A stretch of 64,000 nt of DNA from Porites lobata (GCA_942486035.1 CALNXK010000166.1:662001-726000), one strand, 5' to 3'. Positions 23,701-36,471 are shown, counted from the stretch's first letter. A program made the numbers and translations. Notes: generated by a model not told the origin, from the letters alone.

Positions 23701-23858
23701 CTCCAATTATCTTTGACATGAATAAAAATTAAGAAAGTTGGTATCAAAGTCCCTTTCAAAGCATACGTAATTGTATGCTTGCACGTGGCTCTGGGTGACG
23801 ACAAAACAGATAATACACAAGATTTTTTTATCTCAACAAGCTAGAAATCGCCTAGAGG

Positions 23859-23909
23859 ATGAACAAATTCTGTCTATTCGTGATTGTGCTTGGCTTGGGG
23901 GCACCTATG
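23859..23909 (+). CDS. TNFR-1 first exon, proximal (class A-like)
   Basis: Seventeen codons, MNKFCLFVIVLGLGAPM, then GTAAGT, phase 0. Typical signal peptide: one Lys, a hydrophobic core, then a small-residue end. The M-K-C..IVLG pattern and the kB-containing promoter place it with the class A exons. It is the first exon nearest to the body of the gene (intron of 2.46 kb). Confidence 0.75.
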
Positions 23910-26900
23910 GTAAGTTTGCGTGTTTTTGTTCAATAGAAGGCTACAGTCAGAACCACTCGACACACCACAGACTTGCCAGGCCCACCTGACTATTTCAGAG
24001 TATCTGGCCCAAATTTTTCAAAATCTCTATCCAGTGGATAAGGCAATTCAGTCATGGTTTACCGTTTATCCGCTGCCTGTATATACTGATTTATCCGGTG
24101 GACAGCTCTAACCAGGCAACCTGAGTCAGGTTTAGAAAATCATCAGGGAGATGATTTTAATTATTCCGTTCTATCTGCGTTTTTAACGTACTTAATAATA
24201 TCAATGACCATCTGTAGCGCCTGCTTAGTAAAATTTACCCGAGTTAAGTTCCTTCATGATGCATGCGTGCAGTCCGTTTTTTTATGACAGCCTCTTCATG
24301 ATTTTAACACATTAAAAATTACGTTAGAAATCCATTTTTAATAACTTAATATAGTCATTTTTTTTTAAATGCTATGATTACGCTAACTGCGGATATCAAC
24401 CACTACATGCAGTCAGTTTGAGCAGTATCAAAATAAGGACGCCCACAGCGTTTCGTATGCCGATATTATAATCATGTGTGAAGTGTTGATTATACCGATC
24501 TAAACCGCGCGCACCATGATTTAATGTTTGTCGGCAATTCTGGCGCTGCACACATTAGCAATTTAGGGTCGATTTTGAAAGAAATGTTTTTTTTTCCTTT
24601 TTGTTTTCGACACAGCAAAAGGCAATGACAAAGTGCTCCAAGCGGCAAAAGTAACAATAATGAAAACATCGTGTTTATCCGTTTCTATGTACTCATGTCA
24701 CTCGAACGCAAAATATTTTTCTGTAATAAATATTGACCCGGAGACGGAGATCATTTCTAAAAGTGCTTCGAAAGCAAGATTTTTGGAATTCCTATAGCCA
24801 GCCAACCGAAAACGGTGACGAGGTATATTGACTGATACACACATACAATTACAATTCCACTGGAACGAAGATGTTAAAAATGAAATAACTAAACTAACCA
24901 CAAAAGACAAAATGAAAAAAAAAAATTGTAAACGACAAGCGAGAAAAAGACCACGCGAGAACTTTTCATAGGCCAGTGCCCTGAGTCAGGACGTAAAGAT
25001 GTATAAATCACTTCCGTTCTGAGCCACTTGAAATAAAAGAAAATTCCAAAGCTTCAGAACATGGCGCATGTCAAAAGGTCACTCTTTTTGTTTTCGCGGT
25101 TGCGTTTGTACAAGCGGGCACTAGACACCTTCAAAGATTAAAGTACAGAAGTGATGAAACCATCTGTGTACTTTTACTGCGGCAACACTTAAATCTTAAA
25201 ACCAATTTTCAAAATGATCGCATTACACAAACTCTACTAAGTTCAATTGCATTGTATCCCAAACAAGTGATTCAGGGGATATGTATGATGGCCTCGGGCT
25301 GCGCCTTTCAGACGCTTAATATAGACATTTTGTAAAGTTGAATGGCACCCCATTATCATGTCAACGCTCTTATCTTGAGAATGACAAAGTCATTAAGCTT
25401 TTATTTCGATGGCTTTGCTATCTTACAATGGCTAATAGGTCACAAAATAGCTATTAAAAGACGTTTTGGGACCTACATTAGAATAGTGAGAGGGGGGGTG
25501 GGGGTAGGGGGCTTTAGCTCGCAAGAATTCGGAAATGATCAAAACATTAAGAAGATATGAAAAATGGCGTAAATCCCAGTCCAACAACACTGCAAGAGTA
25601 TGTTGTGGACATGGTGGAAAGGGTTAAATAAGGCCCCGTCAACACGTATACGGATATTTTTTAATCCGTAACTTTTTCTTTCCGGATTAAAAAATTTCCA
25701 AGTCCACACGTGATCATTCACTCTAGTATCCAGGACTTTTCTGGGAATATTGAAAACAGAATATGCGTTGAGCGTGCATCGAGGTTAAAATCACCCCACG
25801 CCTTTCTCAGGTGGGGTGATTTTCAAGCGCGCTCGCGTTTTGATCGCTCTACTAACCCTGAGGGAAAATGGGGACTACTCGTAGTCTAGATACATGTGGA
25901 CGAGACAGTTATACATATGAGCTGAACTCAAATTATAGTTAATGGACGTACAACAAGTTTTTCAGCAAACTCATTAATAATTCATAAAGAAAAAACAAAA
26001 GAAATTTTAAAACGCAGTAATTATTTGTAAGATGAGCTGGGCAAATGAAAATAGTCCACTACCTCACAAGAACCTCTAATTTAAGTGGTCGTCTAAAACA
26101 ATATTGCCTTTGTGTTGAGGCCTAGGGTTATTGTTTTTTCCCGTTATCACAGCCAATTGTGTGAACCGTTCAGTGAGGTGCTGTTTGACCAACGGAATGG
26201 GCTATTAGAGTGAAGAAAAAATGTTTTATTTTTAAATAAACACGAACAATAAGAATTTAAAAAAATATAATGATAAATTCTCCAAAAGTGAGTCTTCAAT
26301 TTTAACTCGATATAACCTTGGCAATCAAAGCACAACTGAATGCGTCTTGTATGATCTCTTGCAGTTGGCTACAGCATCAAACGACTGTCCTCCCCTACAA
26401 TACTACAATGGTACATCATGTACAACATGTTCTAAATGTCCTCGAGGATTCGGGGTTAAGACCAAGTGTACAGCTCTGAAGGACACAGAGTGTCAAGACT
26501 GTATTGCTGGGTATGATTATTCAGGGACAAATGACATGACACAGTGTATCAAGTAAGTTAATTCAAGCAATAGATACAATAAGATTGATGGCGCGTTTTC
26601 CTCATTATGTTGTTTGTTTGATTTATTACGCTGAGGAGAAAGCCGATCAGGGTTTACATGAATAGTGACAGATAGAAACCTCGCAGATAGTTACAATCAA
26701 GAAATAACAAGGTACCCAGTTCTTTCTCATCTAGCATTGTCCTAAGCATTCCTTAACTTCGCTCCCCTCCCCCCAAGAAAAAAAAAAAAAAATTGGAGCT
26801 TTTTAACACCAGGGTCTTCATTCTTTGTTTCACAGATGTAACGAAGGTTCAAATTGTCCCGATGGAAATTTTAAGGTGATAAGTAAGTGTACAATATATT

Positions 26901-29900
26901 CCCCAACCGTCTGTAGTGGTTGTAAAGAGGGAAGCTATTTCGACAAGGGCACAGGATTAGACGGGGGATGTGTGGAGTGTTCAAAATGCGCCATTGGCGA
27001 AGTGGAGACACAAAAGTGTAGCACAGCGCATGACCGAAAATGCCAAAAGATGCCATCCACTACGAGCGAATTATGGGTCCCAAGTAAGTATAATACACAA
27101 ACAAACGAAATTGGCATAGTCTCTCCCTTTTCTTTCAGTCTTTGCCCACTCTCTTAGTCTACTTTCTTTCCGCTATTCTAATACCATGAAAGAGACGGGT
27201 ATTTTGTTCGTGTATTATTCATTCAAAAATATTTATCCGTGTCTAATTGGCTCAAATCCCCCGCGCCCTAGCTAATTCTCCAAGACCAGCTAGCGTTAAC
27301 CAAGTTTGGAGGACAGTTTGCGATATCTGGTAAAATGACGACGTGAATAGCAAATCATATAGACAGAAAAAGGAACACTAACCCAGAGGCATTGAGGACC
27401 AGGTTGCGTTAGCTTTGCTGTGTTTGTAGATGTGGAGAATATTGCAGAAAATTTTAACTCTTTTTTTTTTAAGAAGTTGAGCCTTTAAAGATAATAAGAA
27501 CAGCAAAAATATAACTCGGCAGGGCAGATGGTAACTGCTGCTTGATTAATATCTGCTAGCTAGACTAAACATCTCTTAGCTTTCTATCCTGAGTTTGCCG
27601 GGGAACGGTTAAATGAAGACGGGGACTTATAATTAACCGAGTCGATCGAGAAAATCACCGGCGCCCAAAGTTTGGTATCCATATTCACTAGGCGGTTTCT
27701 GATGTGAGGAATGCGATGTTTCATAAGTGGTGGAGTAGTGCAAAGTCTGTATGAATGTTTTTTGTGCGCGTAAACGAATTAGACACTGGAAAGATTACTG
27801 TCAATATGGAGTGATGGTCGCTTAAAACGAGGGAAATCTTTTAATCGTGAGAAAGAAGAAAGAGTGTACAAAGGTTTCTGCAGCCAAATTTTGCGATTAC
27901 AAATTAATCGTTGTAAGGACTGCATGTGTCAACTATGCATCTTCTAGGGGCACCCAAAGACTTCTTTCTATAGAATAACCACGTTGTTTATTTCGAAACA
28001 TTCGGTCGTTGGGTCCTCCTTGATATTCATGTTACTGATCTGTCGGTATCAGGTACGGCTGGTCCAACAAATATCACCAAGACACCGCGGAGCGTTCCCA
28101 GTAGCACGACTATTGATTGGACAAAAACCTCCAAAACTGAAATTTCTGAGCCCGAAGAGAGACCCTCAGTGAGCCAAATATTAGTTTGGGGACTATTATC
28201 TGGTGTCCTAGCGGTATTAGTAATCGCTCTCGCTGTTGCGGTGCTATTATGTTGGAATAGAAGTAGAAGTAGAAGAACACGTAAGAAGGACAAAGAATCC
28301 AATGGTTTCGCTCATCAGTCCACTCCATTAATGCAGCAGCGTAAGTAAATATTTATACATTATATAACAGAACATTATAAAAGGGTATATAAATATCTTT
28401 TTGTTTCTTTTCATCAAGCGTTTAAGGTGGCTGAACATAGTTTTCCGGGCGGTCAGCGGCAACTCGCGTGACGGCGCGTGTTTTAAATTAGACAAACAAA
28501 CACGGCAAAAAAAAAAACGATGGTACACAGAAGACGATTTCTCAAAATCTACTCATTAAAATTTTGTGATATTTGGCAGAATTATTACCTTTATCGTATT
28601 TTAAATAATGAGAACTTTAAAATGGAAGTAGAACAGACAAATTTTGTGACACATTTAATAATTACAGTACAATTATATCATTGATTATCTGAAAAACCTG
28701 TCTGTTAAAATTTGGTCAAATAAGTTTCATATGGTAATGATTACTTATAGTAAGCTGTGTGCAAGTTTATAGGAAAATCTAATGAGCGAATTTTATGAAA
28801 ACTGAGCAAAAGTGAAATTTTAAGGTTTTATTCAATCGTTCATGTTGCCATGGAAACTACTAAAACATCACATTTGACCTGTCAATCAAAATCTTTCATC
28901 AGTATATTTTTCACTTGCCAAGTTTCAGCTTATGAGCTGCAACCTTTCTCATGCCATGATTTGGCAAATGAGATATACTCACAAACTGCCAAAACTGTGT
29001 TCAGCCACCTTAATACTCAAAGCAAACTAATATAATTAAATTACTCGTTTCTTGACGTTATACAAAAAGAATTCTACGTATTAAATATTAGAAAGACCGT
29101 AGAAAACACTTGGTTATATGAAATGGTAAGTCTTAGATACTTCATTTTAATAAAAATAAGTCATATGAAATATCAAAAAAAATTTCATATGACTTAAGAC
29201 ATTTTGAAACATTTTAAGATGAATGCAAGTTGTAAGGTCTTGTTAAATTTAGAGAGGGTCATTTTGAGAACACGGGAACTGTTTTTTTCCAGTTAAGGGA
29301 ATAAATTTTTCAGGAGCCAGAAGTCCTCGAAGGTCAGCTGAAATAGTGAGATTTTACAGATTTTGAAGACTTTTTTTTTACGGTTAATACCAATCTGCCT
29401 GACGGTTAAAACGGGTTGGCAGTTTGACGGCTGTCGGTTGACTGCTATGAGACCCGTCATGAAACCTACTATGAAACGGCGGCCATGTTGGTGTCCCCAA
29501 CCAATTTAAACCTTTTTCTAACTACATTTATTACATTTATAATTTATTTTCTTTATTGCATTTATATTTATTAATTTTATTGTATAAACTCTTTTTGTTG
29601 AAATAATTTGCATAACTGCTGTCCACGTGAGTGAAAAGGCTTTGTATGAACGAAACCAAGCATATTTTAAAATTGTATTCTGAATCAACTATAAGATGGA
29701 CTCACATTTAAGATAAGAGAACGCTATAAGTGCATGTTAGAGAGCGTTCGGACTAAACTTGTTATTAATTGATTCACTAATAGGAATAGCATCAACAACT
29801 TGGATAAGAACCGTAAAAGAGTAAACTTGGCCCACTTAAAGGAAGCCTTGTTTCACACACTTAAAATTAAAGTGTAACATTACTCCAAAAAAAAGTGTAA

Positions 29901-32900
29901 AATCTTTGCCAGCCCCGGCAGCCTTTTTTTTCTGTGTATTATTACACATTTTATAATAGTGTAATTTAACACACAACTAGAGGTTATGTTTACACACCAA
30001 TCAGTGTAATGTGAGTGGTTTACACTTTGGTCAAGTGTAAAATTGCAGCTGTTATAAGTGTAATAAAATACTAATAGAACAGTAATATTACACCGAATGA
30101 TAGTGTAGTAGCTTTGCCAGCCCCGGCAGCCTTTTTTTTCTGTGTATTATTACACATTTTATAATAGTGTAATTTAACACACAACTAGAGGTTATATTTA
30201 CACACCAATCAGTGTAATGTGAGTGGTTTACACTTTGGTCAAGTGTAAAATTGCAGTTCCTATAAGTGTAATAAAATACTAATAGAACAGTAATATTACA
30301 CCAAATGATAGTGTAGTAGCTTTGCCAGCCCCGGCAGCCTTTTTTTTGTGTGTATTATTACACATTGTCCAATAGTGTAATTTGACACGCAACCAGAAGG
30401 TTCATTTACACACCAAACAGTGTAACTGTGAATGGTTTACACCTTGGTCAAGTGTAAAATTGCACTTCCCATAGGGGTAATAAAACATTAACAGAAAAGT
30501 AATATTACATCAATTTATAGTATTAGGCAAAAAAATTACGCATTTGAAAAATATAGGAAATCACATTTTTAATCACTGAATAAGCAGCTAGACTTCTAAC
30601 AATAAGTAAAAATGAAAGGTCAAGTGTGCAAGCCATGGTGTGTACTGTCTAACTGCTTAGGAGTGATGCGTACTGTCCTATCACAAATCAGTGCTTAGGG
30701 CAGAGCCCGAGGAGGTTCAAGGTTTGAGCTGCAAGGTGGTACCCGGGAAAGATAGTTAGCAGGAAGTCTTCCTCTCCAATTATTAGTATTTTTACAGTCA
30801 TGGTGTAATTCCTTTCCCACAGTAAAAATGGATGGCGGTGCATCTTTTTTGCTTCTTCTAGATATTGTCCTCTTGTGGCTGCAACCTGCGTGACAAATGA
30901 AATTGAAAAAAAAAAAACAAGACTTGTTTTAGTCGATATTAAAGTGTTCTTAATTTATTGTGTCGGTCATGAGGGTTGAAAATAGGACTGAGTGTTTTGG
31001 AATTCCTTCTAATTGAACTAACACAATAATGCTCTCTTGAACAACATGGTTAAGGTAAACTACTTAAATTAAATTTCATTCACAAAATAATTACATATTA
31101 GGTTTAAGATGTAAAAAGGTTTTTTCTCTAGAGTCTTAACAATCAAGTACATTTTTCCTCCTCTACAAAACAAAACACAGCTTCAGATATTCAATTCAGA
31201 TATCAAATCACAAATTAAAATAACTCAAAACATGTGTTATTCCAATCCATGACCCCCAGTAACACTATAGGCGGGCCAAACCACCTGACTGAGTCATTAG
31301 TCAAAGGCGGGCATGAAAATTACCACCTTGCATAACTGCCTCGCCGGTGGACCAGGGCCATGATGAAAACAAAACACACTATTAGACTTTATAACTTGGT
31401 ATGGAAACAAAAGCTTGACTGGTATACAATTCAGATATCCGATCACAAAATTACTCAAAAAACATGTTTTATTCCAATCCATGACCCCCAGTAACAGGCG
31501 GGCAAAACCACCTGACTGAGTCGTTAGTCAAAGGCGGGCATAACCACCTTACATAACTGCCTGGCCGGAGGACCAGGGCCATGATGAAAACAAAACACAC
31601 TATAAGATTTTATAACTTGGTATCAAAACGAAAGCTTCACTATACAATATTATTCAGATATCCGATCACAAAATTGCTCAAAAAACATGTTTTAGTCCAA
31701 TCCATGACCCCCAGTAACAGGCGGGTAAAACCACCTGACTGAGTCGTTAGTCAAAGGCGGGCATAACCACCTTACATAACTGCCTGGCCGGAGGACCAGG
31801 GCCATGATGAAAACAAAAGACACTATAAGACTTTATAACTTAGTATCGAAACAAAAGCTTCACTGGGTATACAATTTAGATATCCGATCACAAAATTACT
31901 CAAAAAACATGTTTTATTCCAATCCATGACCCCCAGTAACAGGCGGGCAAAACCACCTGACTGAGTCGTTAGTCAAAGGCGGGCATAACCACCTTACATA
32001 ACTGCCTGACCGGAGGACCAGGGCCATGATGAAAACAAAACACACTATAAGATTTTATAACTTGGTATCAAAACGAAAGCTTCACTATACAATATTATTC
32101 AGATATCCGATCACAAAATTGCTCAAAAAACATGTTTTAGTCCAATCCATGACCCCCAGTAACAGGCGGGTAAAACCACCTGACTGAGTCGTTAGTCAAA
32201 GGCGGGCATGACCACCTTACATAACTGCCTGGCCAGTGGACCTGGGTCAGGATGAAAACAAAACACAGCTATACGACTTTATGACTTGGTATTGAAACGA
32301 AAGCTTCAGATTCAATTCAGATATCTGATCACAAAATTACTCGAAAAACACGTTTTATTCCAATCCATGAGTCCCCTGGAAACAAGCGGGCAAAACCACC
32401 TGACTGTGTCGTTAGTCAAAGGAGGGCATGACCACCTCACATAACCACCTGGCCGGTGGACCAGGGCCATGATGAAAACAAAACACAGGTAAAGTAATGA
32501 AAATGATATTAAGCCTTTTTAAGCCTCGTGCAATTACAGGTTTTTGTCTGCGAAATCACATATAAAAATTAGGCAAGCTTAATATATTTTTCTGGTTTGG
32601 ATTTATCTCTATTCTACATATCAAATACAAGTCGATGTACAGGTCCGGTACGAATAGCCACTAGGTATAATGTAAGAAAAATAAATAAAGATAACTTACA
32701 TTATATCAACATTTGGGATCAAAAGGTGCAAAATTCTGTGTTTTATGAAGCATTTCTACCGATCATTTGAATAGTAAATGTATGGAATCAAATGTCGCGC
32801 GTGACATCACGATCCCCCGAACAGTTCGGGTGGTACGCTTGTAATACACGTCTTTTGTTTGCAAAGAGCAAAACCACTCGAATTAAAAGTAATTAAATTC

Positions 32901-35900
32901 GCTATAAATATTTAAGCTTCAATTTGTGTCTGCAAAAACAACAAGGTGATACAATGCAGTCTTCGCTGTTGACGTCATGTCACGCGACCTTTTGGCGGTT
33001 AAAAGCAAACGAACAACCAACGGCAATATTCACAAAACATTTCAGTCAGCTTATATCCACTATCTATATTTCTAATGTTAGTCGTATATATCTGTCTCCT
33101 GTCAGGCTATTCTCCTAACAAGCCTAAACAAAAATTTGAGGCGAAATAGCGAGGTTATCTTAATTTCGAGATTTCAAAGCTAAACACCTCACAATGCGCT
33201 TTTGATATCGCATCGCGCTCTCCCACAGTAGGAAAACCGCTCAAGGTGTTGCAGTATGGTTAAACAATACTTCAAAAGCCTCAAGAAATCTAGGGCCAGA
33301 CTATAGTTTTAACATAAAACTCAGAAATTACGGAAAGTATACTCACCTCGAAATGCGAAAAGCGCCGTCGTTTTCTTTGAACATGTTTGAATGCATGGTT
33401 TTTGCTCTCTTCTTAGCAGTCATTTGGAGCCTCCATCATCCTTTGCTCTAACAATCGGCCCTACATCCTTGTTAACTTGAAATCAATGTTGACTTTGAGT
33501 TAAAATCTTCAAATTTACGGCGCTTAATTTTAGTACAACCTTCGTGGAGGACGGTTGGAACAAAAGATGAATACAAACGGTATTCAAGTGTCTTTATCGG
33601 CAACATCATCGATCCTGATTGCACGAAAATTCGCGCCCTGTCACTTAAGCTCCTGGTCGTGATCTTTGGATCTGCTGCGGCTTTTGACTCAGTCACGTAA
33701 TTTAAGTTGCTGTAAATTTCCTCTTCGAGAACACGCGGAAAAGGAACATGGTCTGAATTAAATCGATAGTACGAAGACAATGGACAATGAAGAAAAAAAA
33801 GTAAAGAAGAAGAAGAAGAAAGAAACATAGTGTTACATTTCTCAGGAAAGATAGAAACCCGCACAAATGACAGTCCTGTCAATGGAGTGATGCATCGTTA
33901 GCGGTTTAGGTCATTTCATTAATTTAGCTAAAACACCTTTCAATTTACACATGACTGTATACAAATGCAGTTGCGTGAATTTCGTACGATATATCTGAAA
34001 TGAGACCTTAGACTGCAGCTGAAGTATATACCTGCTACATGTACAACTAGCGGCTCAGATAACTTATTCACGCGATGAAGATTTTCTTGCTTCGATATTT
34101 TTTTTTAAAAAAAGAGAGTGGGTGTTTTATTCTATAAACGTATAAGTGCACATGTGAGTGCATAATTACCTCCGCTGTGGTATACATTTACTCTGTAAGT
34201 AAATGTTAAAAATACCTATTGTTTCAGCCTAAACGTGGTGTAAAAATACTCAAAATAACGAGTATCAGTACACCATAATTTCTGTGTAGTGTTTTACACC
34301 ATAAAAAGTGTCACTTTATAATTTTTCCTTTCTGACAATACACTTCAATTTTAACACTTTTAGTTGGTGTTAAAGTACCCGAAAAAACGAGTAACACAAC
34401 ACTACAAATTGTGTAATATTACTCTGTGTTATTAGTATACTCTAACACCGATAGGTGTGTTTAATTCTATGAGTTTATTAGTGTAAAATTACCTTTACTA
34501 TGGTATACATTTACGCTGTAAAAACGGGTAAAATGTACACCGTACCCTGCGTGTAATGTTACAATAGAAAAAATTGTAAAAGTATACCTTTAACTGTGTA
34601 ATATTATCATGTTAAGAGTACCAGCTCTTTTACACTAAAGTTTGCGTAAAATTACCCGACATAAAGCGTAAAACAACACTGAAAATTCTGTGTAACGCAT
34701 TACTCGTTAAAAAGTGTAATATTACAAATTTTCCTTTGTAACATTACACTTTAATTTTAAGTGTGCACTGGATTACTACTGACAGTTACTACACTGAAGT
34801 TGCCAATTCAATATGAATTCTAGTCCCTCAATATTCTTAAAAATTTCAGTCATTTCACTTCATTATTTTTTAACTTTCATAGAAATGTTATCACAATATA
34901 ACGTTTTTCTTTTGTTTTTTCTTTTCTCCCTAGGTGGATTGGATACATTAATTTCAAATATAACAACTCTTGACAGAAAGTTCATAACCATGCAGCTGAA
35001 CAAAAAAGATACTCATGGTAAACTTGAACTTTTTTTTTTTTTTCAGGTTTTAGGGTTTAATACTTGAGACTCTCTACGGCCGGGTGTTTTGGCGACGGTC
35101 GTTGTAGTGTTGATGAAACGATATAGCGGAGATAAAATTAAGCGAGCGATGGCATTGCCATTCTGATCAAACTTGACAGCGTTAGTCGTGCGGTGACGGC
35201 AAATAAATACACCAGAAAGCGTGTTGCAAGTTCAGGGTTTTTGTTTTGCTTATTAAATCGGTTTTCTTAGCAATTCTCTCGTTACTTCGTCGTCGTCAAT
35301 TCTTGATATGCGACGATTTGATGGAAGTTAGCGACCAAAAATAAAAACGTCACTCTGCAGGTACCCAAAGAGAGGCCCATGTTTTATGCGAACAGATCAC
35401 TTTGTTAAAGACTTACACAGTTTGCAGTGTGGAGAGCTGAGAAATGATGACTAAGTCTGGCAAGCTGAAGGTCTTACATAGGGTCCCAAGTACGTTTTTG
35501 AGGGTTACACTCATCGTATAGGAAAGTCACAGGGGTCAAACGGGATTTGTTTTTCTCAGCACTAGACAGTGTTCACCTAGTCTTGTTGGACTGATTGGTT
35601 CTGTATTCCCCATTTTATACATTATAACTTGTCACTCCTATATTCCCCTTCTTTCAGTCCTCTAAGCTCTTAAATCCAAGGCTTTCAATATTTAAATAAT
35701 TCCTCTAAACAGTATACTTGGAAAATAATTTGATGACCGCGCGACAGATAATACACTGACAATTTTTAGAGTTGCGCTGTTTTTGTGTGCAGTAAGTAAA
35801 GTACCTTTACAGCTGAAGAGGTGGCGTTTCATTCAGATTATTCAAAAGGCTTCCGCACTCGACCAAGATTCCTCTTATTTATATACTTAAAAAATGTACC

Positions 35901-36186
35901 AAGAGATACTGTTTTCATTTTAGGGTATCACTACTGGAAATATTTTACCGACTACCTTGGATTACGGGACGAAAGCCAAAACTGGGAACAGTCGGAAAAT
36001 CCAGGGGAGAAATTTCTGGAGGCGTTCTCTGAGAAGGAACACAGCACAATTGGAAAGCTCATTGAGGCATCCGAGAAGACGGCTGGTCTGCCACTATTCG
36101 TTAATGAGTTAAAAAATAGGTTTTCAGAAGCAAACCAGAGTGGAAGAGTTGAAAATTTGGCTCCAAATGGATCTACATGGGTGTAA
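23859..36186 (+). CDS. TNFR-1: TNF receptor superfamily death receptor, six exons
   Basis: Proposed join: 23859-23909, 26365-26552, 26836-27083, 28053-28340, 34934-35017, 35924-36186. That is 1122 nt, 373 residues, with all frames matching (intron phases 0, 2, 1, 1, 1) and GT..AG at every junction. Residues 1-17 are the signal peptide; 18-162 are cysteine-rich TNFR repeats with two CRD-like modules. Next come a Thr/Ser/Pro stalk, a transmembrane helix at about 205-230, and a basic stop-transfer stretch (RSRSRRTRKKDK). A death domain fills about 262-350 (WKYFTDYLGL..FLEAFSEK..TIGKLIEA). The family binds TNF-like ligands at the cell surface and signals through death-domain adaptors. Ligand and outcome cannot be told from sequence. 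Alternative first exons lie at 18912 and 20484. The product is sure at family level; the precise start is not. Confidence 0.85.
26365..26552 (+). CDS. TNFR-1 exon 2, first cysteine-rich module
   Basis: Begins after TTGCAG and encodes LATASNDCPPLQYYNG.., with cysteines spaced C-x11-C-x2-C-x2-C as in TNFR repeats and an N-glycosylation sequon (NGT). It ends in phase 2 before GTAAGT. The matching exon of TNFR-2 is at 54201. Confidence 0.9.
26836..27083 (+). CDS. TNFR-1 exon 3, second cysteine-rich module
   Basis: Preceded by a T-rich tract and CACAG. Encodes CNEGSNCPDGNFKVISKC.. through ..HDRKC, then a Ser/Thr-rich start of the stalk. Donor GTAAGT, phase 1. Reverse-strand frames at 26871-27117 are shadows. 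Confidence 0.9.
28053..28340 (+). CDS. TNFR-1 exon 4, stalk, transmembrane helix and basic juxtamembrane
   Basis: Starts after GGTATCAG. A 40-residue Thr/Ser/Pro/Glu-rich stalk is followed by ILVWGLLSGVLAVLVIALAV.., about 26 hydrophobic residues, then NRSRSRRTRKKDK. It ends ..QSTPLMQQ before GTAAGT (phase 1). The tail motif QSTPL is shared with TNFR-2. Confidence 0.9.
28422..29013. mobile_element. TTAA-flanked MITE in intron 4 of TNFR-1
   Basis: The ends GGTGGCTGAACATAGTTTT and AAAACTGTGTTCAGCCACC mirror each other, each bordered by TTAA (28422-28425 and 29010-29013). About 590 bp, non-coding. The TTAA target suggests a piggyBac-type origin. Confidence 0.75.
29880..30500. repeat. Tandem array, 208-bp unit, three copies
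   Basis: The landmark GCCAGCCCCGGCAGCC recurs at 29908, 30116 and 30324 (period exactly 208). The first two units are nearly identical and the third diverged. Every unit carries several GTGTAA and TTACAC hexamers. Confidence 0.9.
31190..32490. repeat. Tandem array, about 222-bp unit, six copies
   Basis: The landmark TCCAATCCATGA recurs at 31241, 31473, 31696, 31918, 32141 and 32359. Each unit contains 'cacctgactgagtcgttagtc' and 'ggaccagggccatgatg'-type segments. Units 3 and 5 resemble each other more than their neighbours, as do 2 and 4, suggesting a two-unit amplification. Confidence 0.92.
33472..33882 (-). CDS. Unrecognised reverse-strand frame inside the 4.9-kb element
   Basis: 136 codons from ATG, starting MTGLSFVRVSIFPEKCN, with a Ser/Leu/Phe-rich hydrophobic stretch and a mixed remainder. 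A minus-strand donor-like GGTGAGT lies at about 33342-33348. No domain is recognised. It could be the element's own gene, a captured exon, or chance. Confidence 0.2.
   Translation of the reverse strand: MTGLSFVRVSIFPEKCNTMFLSSSSSLLFFLHCPLSSYYRFNSDHVPFPRVLEEEIYSNLNYVTESKAAADPKITTRSLSDRARIFVQSGSMMLPIKTLEYRLYSSFVPTVLHEGCTKIKRRKFEDFNSKSTLISS
34934..35017 (+). CDS. TNFR-1 exon 5, linker into the death domain
   Basis: 84 nt after TCCCTAG, encoding GGLDTLISNITTLDRKFITM..; donor GTAAAC, phase 1. The 84-nt exon at 56221 of TNFR-2 is the same length and clearly homologous (GGLDTLIRDLTVEDREFI). Confidence 0.88.
35924..36186 (+). CDS. TNFR-1 exon 6, death domain and C-terminus
   Basis: After CATTTTAG. 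Encodes GYHYWKYFTDYLGLRDESQN.. with the death-domain signature pattern (W..F..YLGL, then a Lys/Glu-rich helix and the final hydrophobic helix LPLFVNELKNRF), ending at TAA 36184-36186. A possible poly(A) signal AATAAA follows at 36472. Confidence 0.9.
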
Positions 36187-36212
36187 AGGGCATAGGGCGG
36201 TTTTCATTGAAG

Positions 36213-36425
36213 CCCCGTCAAAACGGACGCAACATTGTTGGATGTTACGTGTTGTGGGTTGTATCCGTTTGCACACCCTGTTGCATGTTGCTGCGTGTTG
36301 TTGAGACTTGTTGTGCAAAAGTGTGAAACCGTTCAAACTTTTACTTTTGTGCCAACGGACGCAACAACTCCCAACATTGTTGGGCCAACAATGCTGTGAG
36401 TTGTTGCGTTCGTTTGCACGTAGCT
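36213..36425. mobile_element. MITE with ACGGACGCAACA repeats
   Basis: Inverted and repeated (C)GGACGCAACA and TGTTGCGT.CGTTTGCAC motifs on both sides of an A/T centre, immediately after the TNFR-1 stop. A related copy is at 37022-37160. Confidence 0.65.
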
Positions 36426-36471
36426 TGAGTGTCTTAAAACCGGAATCCATAACTAGAGTGGCAGAAATGCG

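Larger units (their letters stand above)
29856..34765. mobile_element. 4.9-kb inverted-repeat element with GTGTAA-rich ends, in intron 4 of TNFR-1
   Basis: A perfect 22-bp inverted repeat closes both ends (29856-29877 and 34744-34765; begins CACACTTAAAATTAAAG). Next to each end is a zone packed with GTGTAA/TTACAC motifs (29872-30500 and 34150-34740). The interior holds a six-copy 222-bp tandem array and a possible reverse-strand exon, but no transposase that I recognise. No target duplication is clear at the borders. Confidence 0.7.

Noticed and set aside
29900..30540. CRISPR-like array
   Set aside because: The 208-bp direct repeats have no spacers, and the genome is eukaryotic.
34813..35067. 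A separate 84-codon gene
   Set aside because: Only the part from 34934 to 35017 is coding, as exon 5 of TNFR-1. The rest is intron on both sides.
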